From: Pleurocapsa sp. CCALA 161
Lineage (GTDB): Bacteria > Cyanobacteriota > Cyanobacteriia > Cyanobacteriales > Xenococcaceae
Reading direction: 5' to 3'
Length of the DNA stretch: 64,000 bases
Assembly: GCF_003003995.1 (NCBI RefSeq)
Contig: NZ_PVWF01000012.1
Location: 1 to 64,000, forward strand
Shown piece after piece: positions 24,880-34,745 of this stretch. Below the pieces are notes generated by a model, which was not told the DNA's origin, did not search any database, and was given only the letters and a program-made list of their open reading frames with translations. The position numbers and the translations under genes are program-made. The stretch's first letter is position 1. Every line of letters starts with the position of its first letter.

Positions 24880-26610
24880 CTATAAACTGATTCCTAAATA
24901 GATCCAGTCGCCAACTCTGTAGTCCATCAGGGGAATCTCTACGACGTTGTGTGGGGTGCAGGCTTTGCCGCCAAAGGGAACGGTGACGCAGAACTGCATT
25001 GCTAAATATAGCTGGGTAGTATCGGTTAGTTCGTTGTTGTTGCGTAGCACCATCTTGAACGGGCTTTCAATAAATGGAAGTCTTCCAGTTGGTTCTTTGC
25101 CGCCTTTATATCCTGCCAAAAAGCCTTTACCACCTCTAACTTTTTGACTATCTCCCGACACCCATTGGAGTCCAGAGTTTATACTGCCAGTGAGTTCGAT
25201 ATGGGCGCAACCGCCATTTTCGCTGCTGCTGGCATAGCAGTAGGTATTAATAAATCCTTCTTTGGCGCTGCCTGAAATTGCGCGCTCGGCAAACTGTTCT
25301 GCTTGGGAGAACACCAAATCTATTCGTCCCAATCCTCCACCAAAGGTCGGCATTTGAGGATATCTCCCTGCTGGTAGTTCGGCAATTCCAGGAACACTGC
25401 TGATTGCTTTATTTTGATAGTTTTTAAATTTATTAATTGGAGTTTTTTCGATTCCTGGAATATCGTTTATGGTATAGCTACTAAGATTGAGTCGATCTAG
25501 GGTCAAATCTCCCAATTCATCAGGGATTTTTTTGGCTAGTTCTTCTGTTTTGGCAAATTCAATTTCTACTGTTTTGCTGAGTTCTTGGGTAATATTTGTG
25601 GTTGTATCGGTGACAAAACCAGTGACAGCTTCCTTATAGCTTGCTAGCTTTTGATCGATGATGTCTAGCTGGGTTAAATTTAATTCCTCAGCTATTTGGC
25701 TTTTGATGCTTTGGGTAATTTGAGCTTTTGAGCTTTCAACTATTTGTTCAATTTGCTGTTGATGTTTGGCTATGGTTTGTTGGATATAAGTATTAACTTC
25801 CTCTTGAGGTTGCTTATAGAAATTTTTAATTTGCTCGTCGATTTCGGTTCTTAATTGGGCTTCGGCTTGGGTTAGCTGCTGGTCTATTTGAGCTTTTGCT
25901 CGATCGGCGATGGCGGTTGGATTGATTGTTAGTAATGGATTTTCTAGCTTTAGATCGTTGATAATACCTTCGGTGGTTATGTCTATTCCTTCGGATATCC
26001 CAATGACTGTAAGCTGTTGATTATCTAGTAGCTGCTCTTTAAGTAGTTCTTTTAGCTGGTCGATGTTATTGCGTCTTAATTCTTTAGCCAGACCAGATAT
26101 ATCATCATCAAGTACTCTGGCAATATCGATATTTTGTAGTTCTCTTGGCAGGATATCGGCAATGGGTTTAACTTCTTTGACAGACCTGGTTTTTAGCCTG
26201 GGAACAACTTTCACTAGATCGTTTAGGGACATTTTCTCTAGGAGTTTTAATTCACTCAGAGGAATTTCCTGGTTAAGTGACCCATTGATTTGTTCTAGGG
26301 TCATACCGCTAAGTCCATAGGCTGTAAGATCGCCATACAGCATGACATCTACTGGGCGATCGCCAGCACTCCAGGTACGACTCGGATCGTAGCCCAATAA
26401 ATTGATGGTGGTTTGGTCTGCCTGGAAGCTTCCGCTAGTGTTGAATCTGGGTAAATTACTTAGGCTAAAGTCGGGGTTAACGATTAGATTTCCCGCAGCA
26501 TCTGTTGTATATTGTCCATTTTCATCTGGCAAAGGAATAAGTGCCTGGGCAGGACTTGCCCAGATAGATAACAATATCGCCAGCGATAGACAAGTAAGTT
26601 TAGACAGCAT
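24880..26610 (-). CDS. Exported coiled-coil protein of the transfer operon
   Basis: A 576-residue protein with a clear signal peptide (LTCLSLAILLSIWASPAQA, cleavage near residue 23). Residues about 130-340 are charged and helical with many Gln/Ile heptads (coiled coil). The C-terminal 130 residues form a separate domain with two cysteine pairs (CYASSSENGGC and QFCVTVPFGGKAC), probably disulphide-bonded in the periplasm. The start overlaps the stop of the 40-residue membrane protein. It occupies a place in the operon where F-type systems carry periplasmic assembly factors, but I cannot match it to a family. Confidence 0.7.
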   Translation of the reverse strand: MLSKLTCLSLAILLSIWASPAQALIPLPDENGQYTTDAAGNLIVNPDFSLSNLPRFNTSGSFQADQTTINLLGYDPSRTWSAGDRPVDVMLYGDLTAYGLSGMTLEQINGSLNQEIPLSELKLLEKMSLNDLVKVVPRLKTRSVKEVKPIADILPRELQNIDIARVLDDDISGLAKELRRNNIDQLKELLKEQLLDNQQLTVIGISEGIDITTEGIINDLKLENPLLTINPTAIADRAKAQIDQQLTQAEAQLRTEIDEQIKNFYKQPQEEVNTYIQQTIAKHQQQIEQIVESSKAQITQSIKSQIAEELNLTQLDIIDQKLASYKEAVTGFVTDTTTNITQELSKTVEIEFAKTEELAKKIPDELGDLTLDRLNLSSYTINDIPGIEKTPINKFKNYQNKAISSVPGIAELPAGRYPQMPTFGGGLGRIDLVFSQAEQFAERAISGSAKEGFINTYCYASSSENGGCAHIELTGSINSGLQWVSGDSQKVRGGKGFLAGYKGGKEPTGRLPFIESPFKMVLRNNNELTDTTQLYLAMQFCVTVPFGGKACTPHNVVEIPLMDYRVGDWIYLGISL

Positions 26611-26722
26611 GACTTAACCATCCTGATGCTGCAATTGTTAACATGAAGCCAGTCCAAAATAGGTAAAATTTTTGAGCGATCGGTAAATATTTGGTTATCC
26701 ACAGGCGGTAGAAGTTTTCCAT
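26600..26722 (-). CDS. 40-residue single-span membrane protein
   Basis: A short frame between the VirB9/TraK-like gene and the exported coiled-coil gene: MENFYRLWITKY, then a hydrophobic span YLFWTGFMLTIAASGWL. It starts four bases after the upstream stop and overlaps the next start by 11 bases, as expected for a coupled operon gene. It fills an otherwise unexplained gap. It could be a small pilus-channel subunit; VirB7-like lipoproteins are small too, but no lipobox is present. Confidence 0.6.
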   Translation of the reverse strand: MENFYRLWITKYLPIAQKFYLFWTGFMLTIAASGWLSHAV

Positions 26723-26726
26723 TGTT

Positions 26727-27410
26727 TTATTGGTTTAAGATGATTTGTTTTACTAATGCTTCAGATACTCCACTCATGGCTAAAGCCTGGGGTTCAGCCA
26801 TCCCAAGCTTTAGTAAGCTGCTCAAGCGAACCAGACTAGACTTAGTATTGCGCTCTAATATTTGTTCTTCTTGGGCTTGGGCTACTGCTGCATCAATTTT
26901 TTGAGCCAATTCATCAGGAGCCAAACCAAATTTTTGTTCGGGGATTACTTGGGCGATCGCGACAGTAGGTTCTGGGGTCGTCTTGGCGGCTACTATTAAA
27001 GTATTGGCTGTACGACTATATTTCTTGATATTGTAAAAATGTAGGCTGGTTTTACCTGTTTCCATATCTTTGGTTATGACCGTGAGCAAAGTCTCATTGG
27101 CATAGGGAATTTTTTCTAGCTTGAGATCTTCGTTGCGTTTGAGATGGATGATCTGAGCATCTGAAGTAGTACAGCTATTCCAGCCAGTAACGCAGCCATA
27201 GACATCGATAGTGGCAAAGGTGGGATTATCAAGCCACATTTGCTGAATCACTTCATTACTATCGCTCCAGGTGATTGTGGTACCAGCATCAAATCCTAGC
27301 CCAACTACTTTAGGAGTGGAACTGGTTTGAGCATTTGCCATTTGGGGTGCTATGGTTGCCAGAATAATGCTGGCGGTTAGCCTCAGAAAGATTAATAGAT
27401 TTTTATTCAT
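26727..27410 (-). CDS. VirB9/TraK-like outer channel protein
   Basis: A 227-residue exported protein (signal peptide ending ANAQ near residue 28). Its first half is beta-rich (VVGLGFDAGTTITWSDS, ATIDVYGC, AQIIHLKRNEDLKLEKI, LTVITKD), resembling the N-terminal secretin-like domain of VirB9/TraK that builds the outer-membrane core complex with VirB10. Two cysteines (residues about 84 and 90) may bond. The second half is helical. It directly follows the VirB10-like gene, the usual VirB9-VirB10 neighbourhood though in reversed order. The assignment rests on position and fold-like pattern, not strong motifs. Confidence 0.6.
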   Translation of the reverse strand: MNKNLLIFLRLTASIILATIAPQMANAQTSSTPKVVGLGFDAGTTITWSDSNEVIQQMWLDNPTFATIDVYGCVTGWNSCTTSDAQIIHLKRNEDLKLEKIPYANETLLTVITKDMETGKTSLHFYNIKKYSRTANTLIVAAKTTPEPTVAIAQVIPEQKFGLAPDELAQKIDAAVAQAQEEQILERNTKSSLVRLSSLLKLGMAEPQALAMSGVSEALVKQIILNQ

Positions 27411-27446
27411 GACTTTACTCGGTAATAAATTAATAGATTTAATAAA

Positions 27447-28907
27447 TTAAATTGCAAATGGATAATTGACTTGAATCATCACCTTGGAATCTTGCTTTAG
27501 CTGCCAAAAGTTAGAGATTGGTGCAACACCTCGTCTACGGTTCAACTCACTCGCTTTGCCTTCTAGTAGCTGTTCTAAACCGCCAGACACGATAGCACCT
27601 GGATAGTTTTTGTTGTCATAGTTGCTGCTTTGAGTTTGACCGTAACCTGATATCTGTGAAAAAGATGAGTCGGGCGCTGTAATTAGGTCGGCTGTTTGTT
27701 TTGCTGCTCCATAAGCAAAATCGAGTAGGTTGGAATTTCCCGAACCATTTTTTACTTCTTTATAGTTGGCAGTTAAAAGATCTCCTTTATGATTGAGGAT
27801 GCTCAAAGCATTTGGTGGTAGTTTAATTTCTTGTTCATCTTGGATAATTGCTACAGCATCTCCTAAAATAATCCCGCCATCTACTCCACTAATTTCATAA
27901 ACCAGCACCGTACCTTCGGGGACTTGGATTTCTCCAGCATTATTAAGTAACGGTTCGCTTAATTTGATAAAGCTTCTTTGTTTGCGGTCTTGTTCGTTGC
28001 CAATCCAGTTAATTGCTGTAATTAGTCGAGCTTCAATTTGTTGAGCCATGGCAATTTTGCTACCAGAGTTTTGAGGGGTAACTTTTGTCGCTGGGGCTTT
28101 TGAGTTTTGTAAAGCTTCTAGAAACTTTGCTTCATTCGTAGTTAATTCTGCTTGGGTTGAATTAGCAGAAGCTACGATTGGCGGTAGTTTTTGGCTGGGA
28201 TTAGTCAGACGATCTTTGATGGAAACCACTGGCTTGGTGGCTAAATTACTCTTGTTAATAGCACCATTGCCATAACTACCTGCTTGGGATAGCTGTGTCC
28301 AAATTGCCATGGTGTCATATTTGATTTCAGACTTGGCTGCTTTTGACACTGTTGGCGCAGTGAATCTGGTTGAGGAGATCGATCTAGTTGGCGGGTCGTA
28401 ACTTCTTTTGATAGTGGGTGGGGCTGGTTGGAAAATTGGCTGTGGGGCTGGTGTATCAGTCACTACAGGTAGTTCTAGACTTTCTGTGGCTTCTAACTTG
28501 ATTTCAGTATCTGCCTGACGCCGATCGATGCTTTCTAAAGCCTGTCTTTGCTCTCCTATAGCGATTGTTCCTTTAAGATTTTCGTTTTCAGCCAGGAGCG
28601 GATCTTCTGTTTCAAGTTTTTCTACAGATATAGCTTCAGGTTCTTGAGATTTTTTGCTAAATGCTTGTTTGAGATCTAGTGCTGTACCATAGAAGACCAT
28701 AAATACAGTTACGGGAACGGCACATATTATTGCAGCAAATATCAAGCGCTTTTTAACATCATCAGCCCAACCTTTTTCTGCTGTATCCTCTGATGCTGAG
28801 GCTGTGTTTTCGATTAGATCTAGATCGTTTTCTGAGCTATTTGTTTCTGACTGTTGATTATTAAGTCCGAGGAGTTCATCTATGTTGGAAGTAAATTGAC
28901 TATTCAT
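27447..28907 (-). CDS. virB10: VirB10/TraB-like core channel protein
   Basis: A 486-residue protein. It has an acidic cytoplasmic N-terminus (1-45), a single membrane helix (about 50-72, FAAIICAVPVTVFMVFYG), a Pro-rich periplasmic linker (PAPQPIFQPAPP near residue 150) and a C-terminal beta-barrel domain with the family-like stretch EIQVPEGTVLVYEISGV near residue 335, followed by a putative antenna region. VirB10 spans both membranes and senses energy from the ATPases. Size and order of parts are normal. It is flanked by VirB8-like and VirB9-like genes in the same operon. Confidence 0.85.
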   Translation of the reverse strand: MNSQFTSNIDELLGLNNQQSETNSSENDLDLIENTASASEDTAEKGWADDVKKRLIFAAIICAVPVTVFMVFYGTALDLKQAFSKKSQEPEAISVEKLETEDPLLAENENLKGTIAIGEQRQALESIDRRQADTEIKLEATESLELPVVTDTPAPQPIFQPAPPTIKRSYDPPTRSISSTRFTAPTVSKAAKSEIKYDTMAIWTQLSQAGSYGNGAINKSNLATKPVVSIKDRLTNPSQKLPPIVASANSTQAELTTNEAKFLEALQNSKAPATKVTPQNSGSKIAMAQQIEARLITAINWIGNEQDRKQRSFIKLSEPLLNNAGEIQVPEGTVLVYEISGVDGGIILGDAVAIIQDEQEIKLPPNALSILNHKGDLLTANYKEVKNGSGNSNLLDFAYGAAKQTADLITAPDSSFSQISGYGQTQSSNYDNKNYPGAIVSGGLEQLLEGKASELNRRRGVAPISNFWQLKQDSKVMIQVNYPFAI

Positions 28908-28940
28908 AGTTGGTAAAAATAAAAATAAATTGTTGATAAA

Positions 28941-29702
28941 TTATTTAATTGCGGATTTTTCTAGTTCTTCGCGAGATAGATCGCCTATATGATAAATTTC
29001 TAAGCCTGACTGTCTTACATCGGCTACGATCTGAGCCACGGGGTTAGAAAATTCTTCATATTTTGGTGCTTTGACGGCTCGAATATAAAGCTTTTTGTTG
29101 TTGGGAATTACATCTCCTAGCCGATCTTTGCCTTCAAAAGCAATCAGGGTGGAAACTAAATTGACAGTCCAGTAGCCTGGTTTATCGGGGTCTGCAATGG
29201 GTTCGCCAATGTAATTAGGAACAAATACTAGAGATCTTTCTTGCTTAAAGGTAGATTGAGGCGTAGCTTTGGCTAGTTCTTGGAGAACTTCTTTTCTTAG
29301 CTGTGGTTCTAAGCCCATGCTCATGTACCAGGCTCCTGTAGGAACTTTCTTATTAGTTCCTTCAATATCAATTCCTTCGTCTTTTTGGGGATTGTTTGCT
29401 TCTTCAATACTGGTACGGGGAAGATAACCGTCATTGGTATAAATTCCCGTCAGAATTTTTTCGCTAAAGTTCTTGATTACTTCTGGAGTACGTTTGCTAT
29501 TGCTGACTTTTTTGGCAGTAACTGTTTCTCCATTAGCTAGCTGGATCATTGTTTGCGAACTGCCGCTTGATTTAGCCATGCCAAAGGTAAAGGTAGTGGC
29601 GAGGTTTAATAAAGAAATTAAGCCAACTCCTAATACGAGCAGTCCTAATTTTCCTTTTCCAGTTGTTTTGGTATCGAGTTTAGTGGTAGTTGTAGTAGCC
29701 AT
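28941..29702 (-). CDS. VirB8/TraE-like inner-membrane protein
   Basis: A 253-residue protein with a Thr/Lys-rich cytoplasmic tail, one membrane helix (about 19-41, LGLLVLGVGLISLLNLATTFTFG) and a periplasmic domain with NTF2-like alternation (GYWTVNLVSTLIAFEG, KKLYIRAVKA). This topology and size are those of VirB8/TraE, the assembly factor that nucleates the inner-membrane complex. It starts right after the VirB6-like gene and before VirB10, the normal neighbourhood. Confidence 0.7.
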   Translation of the reverse strand: MATTTTTKLDTKTTGKGKLGLLVLGVGLISLLNLATTFTFGMAKSSGSSQTMIQLANGETVTAKKVSNSKRTPEVIKNFSEKILTGIYTNDGYLPRTSIEEANNPQKDEGIDIEGTNKKVPTGAWYMSMGLEPQLRKEVLQELAKATPQSTFKQERSLVFVPNYIGEPIADPDKPGYWTVNLVSTLIAFEGKDRLGDVIPNNKKLYIRAVKAPKYEEFSNPVAQIVADVRQSGLEIYHIGDLSREELEKSAIK

Positions 29703-29711
29703 TGGTTTTAT

Positions 29712-30800
29712 TTATTTTCCGAATGAAGGTTTGATTGCGCTAATCATTTTGCTGGTCGAGAATCCGCCACTTGCTCCTACGCCTATGGCAATAAAGCTTG
29801 AGTAGAGGGTGAAGCCTCCTCCTGCGCCAAAGGCTATGGCTAAAGTAGGCAGTCCCCAGCCTATTAATTGAGCAAAGATATAGGATTCGATGCCCCTGCC
29901 ACTGTCAATCACGGATACCAATAGGCTGACCATGATGGTGTAGGCAATGGTAGTAATATTGATTGTCCAGAAAGCACTAACCCAAGCTATAAAAGATTTT
30001 GACCCGGCTGGTAACAGTGATGTTGCCACCGCCATTGGGCCATATAGAGCTGTGATAAACAGAGCCATATCAGCGCCCATTACAAAAGAAACTGCTGCTG
30101 CAAATAGCTTTATTCGATCGTCGGCGAGTATGACGCTAGAAGCGGTATAGGTAGCCAGATCGTAGGTTTTGTTAACAGCACTTTTTATTACATTGCCGAT
30201 TAATGTTCCCAGTCCAGTTTGTCCAGCAGCTTCGGCGGCGGCCTTATTTTTTTCCAACTCTGAAATCATGCATTCTTCATACTGTGGATTTTGACCGTAG
30301 ATATCCTTACAGGCTTCGGCGGCTTTATCCATTTCCTTGCGGACTTCATCATTGGTAAGATTGCTATTGTCAGCGTTATAGTCTTTAGCCACCTTTACGT
30401 ATGCGCCGAAATCTTGAGTTAGCTGATAGTTAATGTTTTTGCCGATTCCTCGCATGCCAATTGCTAGCTGTCCTGTTAATGCCGCATTCTTGCTTAAAAA
30501 CATGACAACTATAAATGGGATAATTAGCTCTTTTAGATCGCTTGGGTGAAAGCTATTTTTGTCGTATTTTTGAAATAACTCGTAGATAAAATAGAACAAA
30601 GCGAGTAAGGCTATTGCCATTCCCGCACGGGCCATGATTAGCCAGATTGGGTGAGCGCCAGAGCCAATATACTGCTGCCACTGAAAGTCCATGCTGTCGC
30701 CAAAGAGCTTTTGCGCGCCGCGAGTATCGTTAAGAAAATCCTGTCCTGAGTCGCCGCTCCAAAAAAATGCTGGAATATATAGCCAAGTATAGATATTCAT
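29712..30800 (-). CDS. VirB6-like polytopic membrane protein
   Basis: A 362-residue protein with several membrane spans: MARAGMAIALLALFYFIYEL (about 57-76), ELIIPFIVVMFLS (about 90-104), FAAAVSFVMGADMALFITALYGP (about 233-256), ITTIAYTIMVSLLVSVI (about 282-298) and a C-terminal Gly-rich pair. A large polar loop with Cys residues lies between spans 2 and 3. This many-span plan and the place between VirB5-like and VirB8-like genes match VirB6, a channel component at the inner membrane. Confidence 0.7.
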   Translation of the reverse strand: MNIYTWLYIPAFFWSGDSGQDFLNDTRGAQKLFGDSMDFQWQQYIGSGAHPIWLIMARAGMAIALLALFYFIYELFQKYDKNSFHPSDLKELIIPFIVVMFLSKNAALTGQLAIGMRGIGKNINYQLTQDFGAYVKVAKDYNADNSNLTNDEVRKEMDKAAEACKDIYGQNPQYEECMISELEKNKAAAEAAGQTGLGTLIGNVIKSAVNKTYDLATYTASSVILADDRIKLFAAAVSFVMGADMALFITALYGPMAVATSLLPAGSKSFIAWVSAFWTINITTIAYTIMVSLLVSVIDSGRGIESYIFAQLIGWGLPTLAIAFGAGGGFTLYSSFIAIGVGASGGFSTSKMISAIKPSFGK

Positions 30801-30808
30801 TTATTTCC

Positions 30809-31609
30809 TTAAATACATTTTTTAATTGCATCTTTAGCCACCGTTGCTGGGTTGCCGTTTTTATCGACAAACACAGTTTTTTGACCGTTAGTGCAGTGAG
30901 TTTTGGCAAATAGATTACTTTTGAGAACGCTAATAGCACCAAGTTCTGTGTTGTTAATCTCTTGTCTTTCCTGAGTTTTTTGTGCTTCAACTTTTTGCTG
31001 CTGCTGAATCTGTTTGGCTATGGCTCGGTTATTGTAGGCAGTGGTTTGCTTGAGTCCTAAAAGAGATTCATTTAAAGCTGAATTTTGGGCAGCAAGCTGA
31101 GTTTGCTGGGCAGCAATATCCTTCATTACTTCTTGAGTAATGCCTCGTTTGCTAGCTTGAACTTCAAGTGCAGCGACGGCTTGGGCTGCATCGTTTACTG
31201 CAACCTGCACATTTTTGGCGTTTTCCTGCCCCTCTGCACCCAGGATAGAATCAGCGTGGGTTTTAATGGTTTCAGCTTCAATATATGTTTGTGTGGCATC
31301 TAATTGAGCAAGCTCACCTGTTTTGGTTAGCTCTGCTTCAACTGATGTTTCAACCTCTTTTAAATCTGGCAGTCCTAGCTGTCCTTTAGCCTTTGAGATA
31401 ATGGTGCCAACTCCATTTTTTAGTCCTTCTACTTCTTTAACTAAGCCATCAAAAAACTGATTTACTTTATTGATTTCTTTATTAATTGAGTTAAAGATAT
31501 CGCCGACTGAACCAGCTTTTGCTGGCGCTTTTGCTGTGGCTAACAACAACAATGCGATCGCTAATTTATGTGATAAATGTTTTAACATATTGATGAAAGG
31601 ATTTTTCAT
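30809..31609 (-). CDS. VirB5/TrbJ-like exported helical protein
   Basis: About 266 residues with a signal peptide (HKLAIALLLLATAKAPAKAG) and a long alpha-helical body (NSINKEINKVNQFFDGLVKEV; KQIQQQQKVEAQKTQERQEIN). VirB5/TrbJ proteins are exported all-helical minor pilus components, and this gene sits between VirB4 and VirB6 as virB5 does. Start choice: the longest frame opens with TTG at 31627; the ATG at 31609 or the one seven codons later both give a good signal peptide. Confidence 0.65.
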   Translation of the reverse strand: MKNPFINMLKHLSHKLAIALLLLATAKAPAKAGSVGDIFNSINKEINKVNQFFDGLVKEVEGLKNGVGTIISKAKGQLGLPDLKEVETSVEAELTKTGELAQLDATQTYIEAETIKTHADSILGAEGQENAKNVQVAVNDAAQAVAALEVQASKRGITQEVMKDIAAQQTQLAAQNSALNESLLGLKQTTAYNNRAIAKQIQQQQKVEAQKTQERQEINNTELGAISVLKSNLFAKTHCTNGQKTVFVDKNGNPATVAKDAIKKCI

Positions 31610-31673
31610 CAATCTATTTGCTATCAAATGCGATCGCTGTGATTTGAAATCGTCTTCATCGAAGCTTGATTAT

Positions 31674-34399
31674 TTAATTGCCCGATAGTTTTTTTCTTAT
31701 TTCTTCGCCATATTCATAGATGCCGCGAATTTTTCCCTCTTTGGCATATTGGGCTATGATTTCATGGCGACGATTTACCTCTTTGGGATTATTTACGGCT
31801 GCGGCAAGAGTAATGGGATTGGCAAAAAATCTTACCTGATTGATTGTGCCTGCTTGGTCTAATAGCCAGTTGGTAGCTAATTGACTTTTGATTGGGGCAA
31901 ATTTTTTAGAAGCGTTAGCTTCGATTAGTTCGGGGTCGTATTTTAATGTCTGGACAATGGCATCAATGGCTGGTTTGGCAATTACACCAATCATTTTGTG
32001 CTTGACGTTAGTAAGAATATCGGCTTTGTATTTGCTCTGATTAAGACTATCGAGGTTTTGTCCTGCCATGATAATTTGGATTCCCGATTTTAGACCAGAG
32101 GCACATTTGCGCGATACCATTTTGGCAACTGCTTCTAGCTTGATTTGAATTGAGACTTCATCAATGGCAATCACCGATATTTCGTGAGACATTGATTTGC
32201 GCTCGGCTTCTTGATTGATTGCTAAAGTTAAGACTGAAGCATCGTCCTCGTCATTGAGTTTAGTTAAGGCATATACATTTACTAGAGTATTGGTTTGAAT
32301 CGTGCTGGGTGCTGATATAGCCTTGCCGATTTTGCTACTGAGCCAATAGTCTAGGCGTAGCTTAATAAATTTCATGGTGCTGATTTGCTCTGGTGAAGGG
32401 TCGGTAAGACCTAGCATTTCAAAGCCCAAACTAGCGCGAAAATCATGAAGAGTTGGGGTACGTTCCCAAGCGGCACTGCCAAATCCTTCTTTATAGGCAG
32501 CTTGAAAGCGATTATAGATTTTCTGATTATTTGGTGAATAAAATTGCTTAACTGCCATTAAGATTAGAGACTTTACGGTACTGACATCAACATCAGGTCG
32601 TGGGTTGCATCCTGCTACCATTACTTCTAAGATTTCGATTAATCCTTCCAAAAAGGCGTTAAAGCGAGTTTCTCGCAAGTCTGGTCGGCTATTAAAGCGG
32701 CTGAGATCTGGAATTTCAAAGATATTAATCTTCTCTTTTTCTGGACTAAAGTAGCTGGCTAGTTTGGGACCGAGAAAATCTACATAGTCGCTATAGGTTC
32801 CGCTACCGTCTTCTTTGGGATAATCAATGATGGAGAGGGGAACGTTTCGGGCTATGTGATGATTGAATACGTATGTAAGTAGAATTCCTTTTCCCGCTCT
32901 GCTCGTGGCGATCATCAGCAAGTGCTGTAAATCATCCCAAAGATCGAAATTAATCGGTATGCCACCATCCATTGTTAAAAATTCTAGTCCTTGGCGATCG
33001 GGAGAAAAAGGCTGAACTAGGGGTAATATTGCTGGTAGTTCGTAGTTATTGTATTTATTGGGGCGATTATATTCTCCCAGTAATGGTTTCCAGCTAATTG
33101 GCAGGGTATCGATCCAATGGTCGTAGGGATAGACATTTTCATTCGTTAGCTCTAATGGTGAGCGAAACTGCTGATACAAGAATTTGTAGGCACGACTTAG
33201 CTCTAGAGGACTATCACGATGATAAAGAAATACAACTGCCGTTTTAAAGGGAACCTTGTCATCGTATAGACTTTCTCCTGCTTCCATGGCTTTTTTAACC
33301 TTGCTAGCTGAGGCAAAATCAACTTTTCCTCTTTCTGCTGATTCTTCAGCTTCAGCTATTCCCTGTTGGGCTACTCGCCTCATATTTTCTCTTACTTCGG
33401 CAATATCTCCTTTGGTAATCTGCACAAATACTTCAGTATCAAAAACTTCAGCTTTAGACAATACTTTCCAGATGGTCTGCATTTGATCTCTGCCGTTGTC
33501 CCATCCGTCAGCTTTTTCTTCTAGACTAGATACGCCGATATACTTTCCTTGGCTTTGGATATATTTATCGCTGCTGATGGGTACAGGGGAATTGAGAAAG
33601 ATGCGCGAGATTGGGTTAAGCTCGGAGTTTCTGGTTAATTCTAAGCCATCAGACGTAACGTGAATTACTTGAGGAATAGCAATTTTTTGTTCGGTCAAGC
33701 GATTGGTTAATTTTTCCCAGATTGTTTCGCTATTGTGGGGAACTACATCTAGTCCTAGTTTTTGGGTGAGAAAGTTATACCAGGTTTCATATCCTTGGTA
33801 AAAGGCATCGGTAAGGATACGTTGTAAATTGGCGTTGTCGTGCTGTTCTTTTTCGCCGACAAAGCCTAGCCAGGATTTTTCTAGCTTTTGCAGTATCTTT
33901 TCCATCCCGTCATTTCGCTTTGCACCTTCACTAGATATGCTGTAGGTCACATAAATATCGAGGTCAATTTCCTTTCTGAGATTTTTTCGGCTTAGTTCTT
34001 GATGGGATTTAATCTCAGATTTGATCAAGCATTCGATTTCTTGACTGGGAGCTTTTGCTGCTAGTTCAAATAGTTCTGCTTCTCTTTTTTCTCCTTTAAC
34101 GAACACCTGTTGGTGGAGGGTCATTCTCTCTCCTGCTGGAAAATCAACCATTCCTAACACCAAAGGATTATAGTTTTTTGCGAGTTCGTTTAGAGGTATG
34201 ATGTTGCTCAATCCATTGCAGCGTAGACCGAAGACTATTTTAAAGTCCGCATCTCCTTTGCGTAGTAAAAAGCCGCCAACGGGGTTACTTTCTAATTCAA
34301 AGCTGATCGCTTCAGTGAAGTGTTTTAAAGTATGTTCTATATGCTCAAAAGCAACAACTCTATTCTTCTCGATCTTAGTTTTTTTTTAGTAGTGGTCAT
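31674..34399 (-). CDS. virB4: VirB4/TraC-like ATPase, frame broken at A9 tract
   Basis: The conjugation ATPase that energises pilus assembly. The long open frame runs from about 34370 to 31674 but has no ATG at its head (first usable in-frame start is a TTG at 34211). Its natural start is ATG 34399, overlapping the VirB3-like gene, but this lies in another frame: ATG ACC ACT ACT then nine A. With ten A the frames join and give a protein of about 908 residues. Landmarks: ATSRAGKGILLTYVF near residue 500 (a degenerate Walker A without Ser/Thr after Lys), IIDYPKEDGSG, VIAIDEV (Walker B) and IIMAGQNLDSL. The break may be a sequencing error, a mutation, or RNA polymerase slippage on the A run. Confidence 0.8.
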
Positions 34400-34706
34400 T
34401 TTTCTTTAAAGGTATATTTTCACGGGGTTCGTATTTAATTCTGGCGGTCGTCCACTTTGGTGGTTTCTTAGTTAGTTTTGCTATTTGGATGTAGGGTTTT
34501 CTTCCAGCAAATAAAAGCCAGCCAAAACCACTCCATAAAACAAAGCCAACACACCAACTTATAGGTGCGCCAAATAAACCTGCCAAGAATGCGATCGCGA
34601 TAATGGCGATCAAAGGTCCTGCTAGTTCTTCGCTAACAAGGTTGCCCTTTTTGGGAGTTTTATTGAGGGACTGGTTGGATTTGATTGGTTCGAGTGGGTT
34701 GAGCAT
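34386..34706 (-). CDS. VirB3/TraL-like membrane protein
   Basis: A 106-residue protein with a hydrophobic hairpin (GPLIAIIAIAFLAGLFGAPISWCVGFVLWSGFGWLLFAG, split here as two spans about 30-48 and 50-68) and a basic C-terminal tail. Small two-span proteins immediately before virB4 are typically VirB3/TraL, which is needed for pilus assembly and sometimes fused to VirB4. Its stop overlaps the inferred virB4 start by 14 bases. Confidence 0.72.
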   Translation of the reverse strand: MLNPLEPIKSNQSLNKTPKKGNLVSEELAGPLIAIIAIAFLAGLFGAPISWCVGFVLWSGFGWLLFAGRKPYIQIAKLTKKPPKWTTARIKYEPRENIPLKKNDHY

Positions 34707-34745
34707 TGACTGGTTTTTTTTCTATTAGCTTTAAATTGATGAGTT

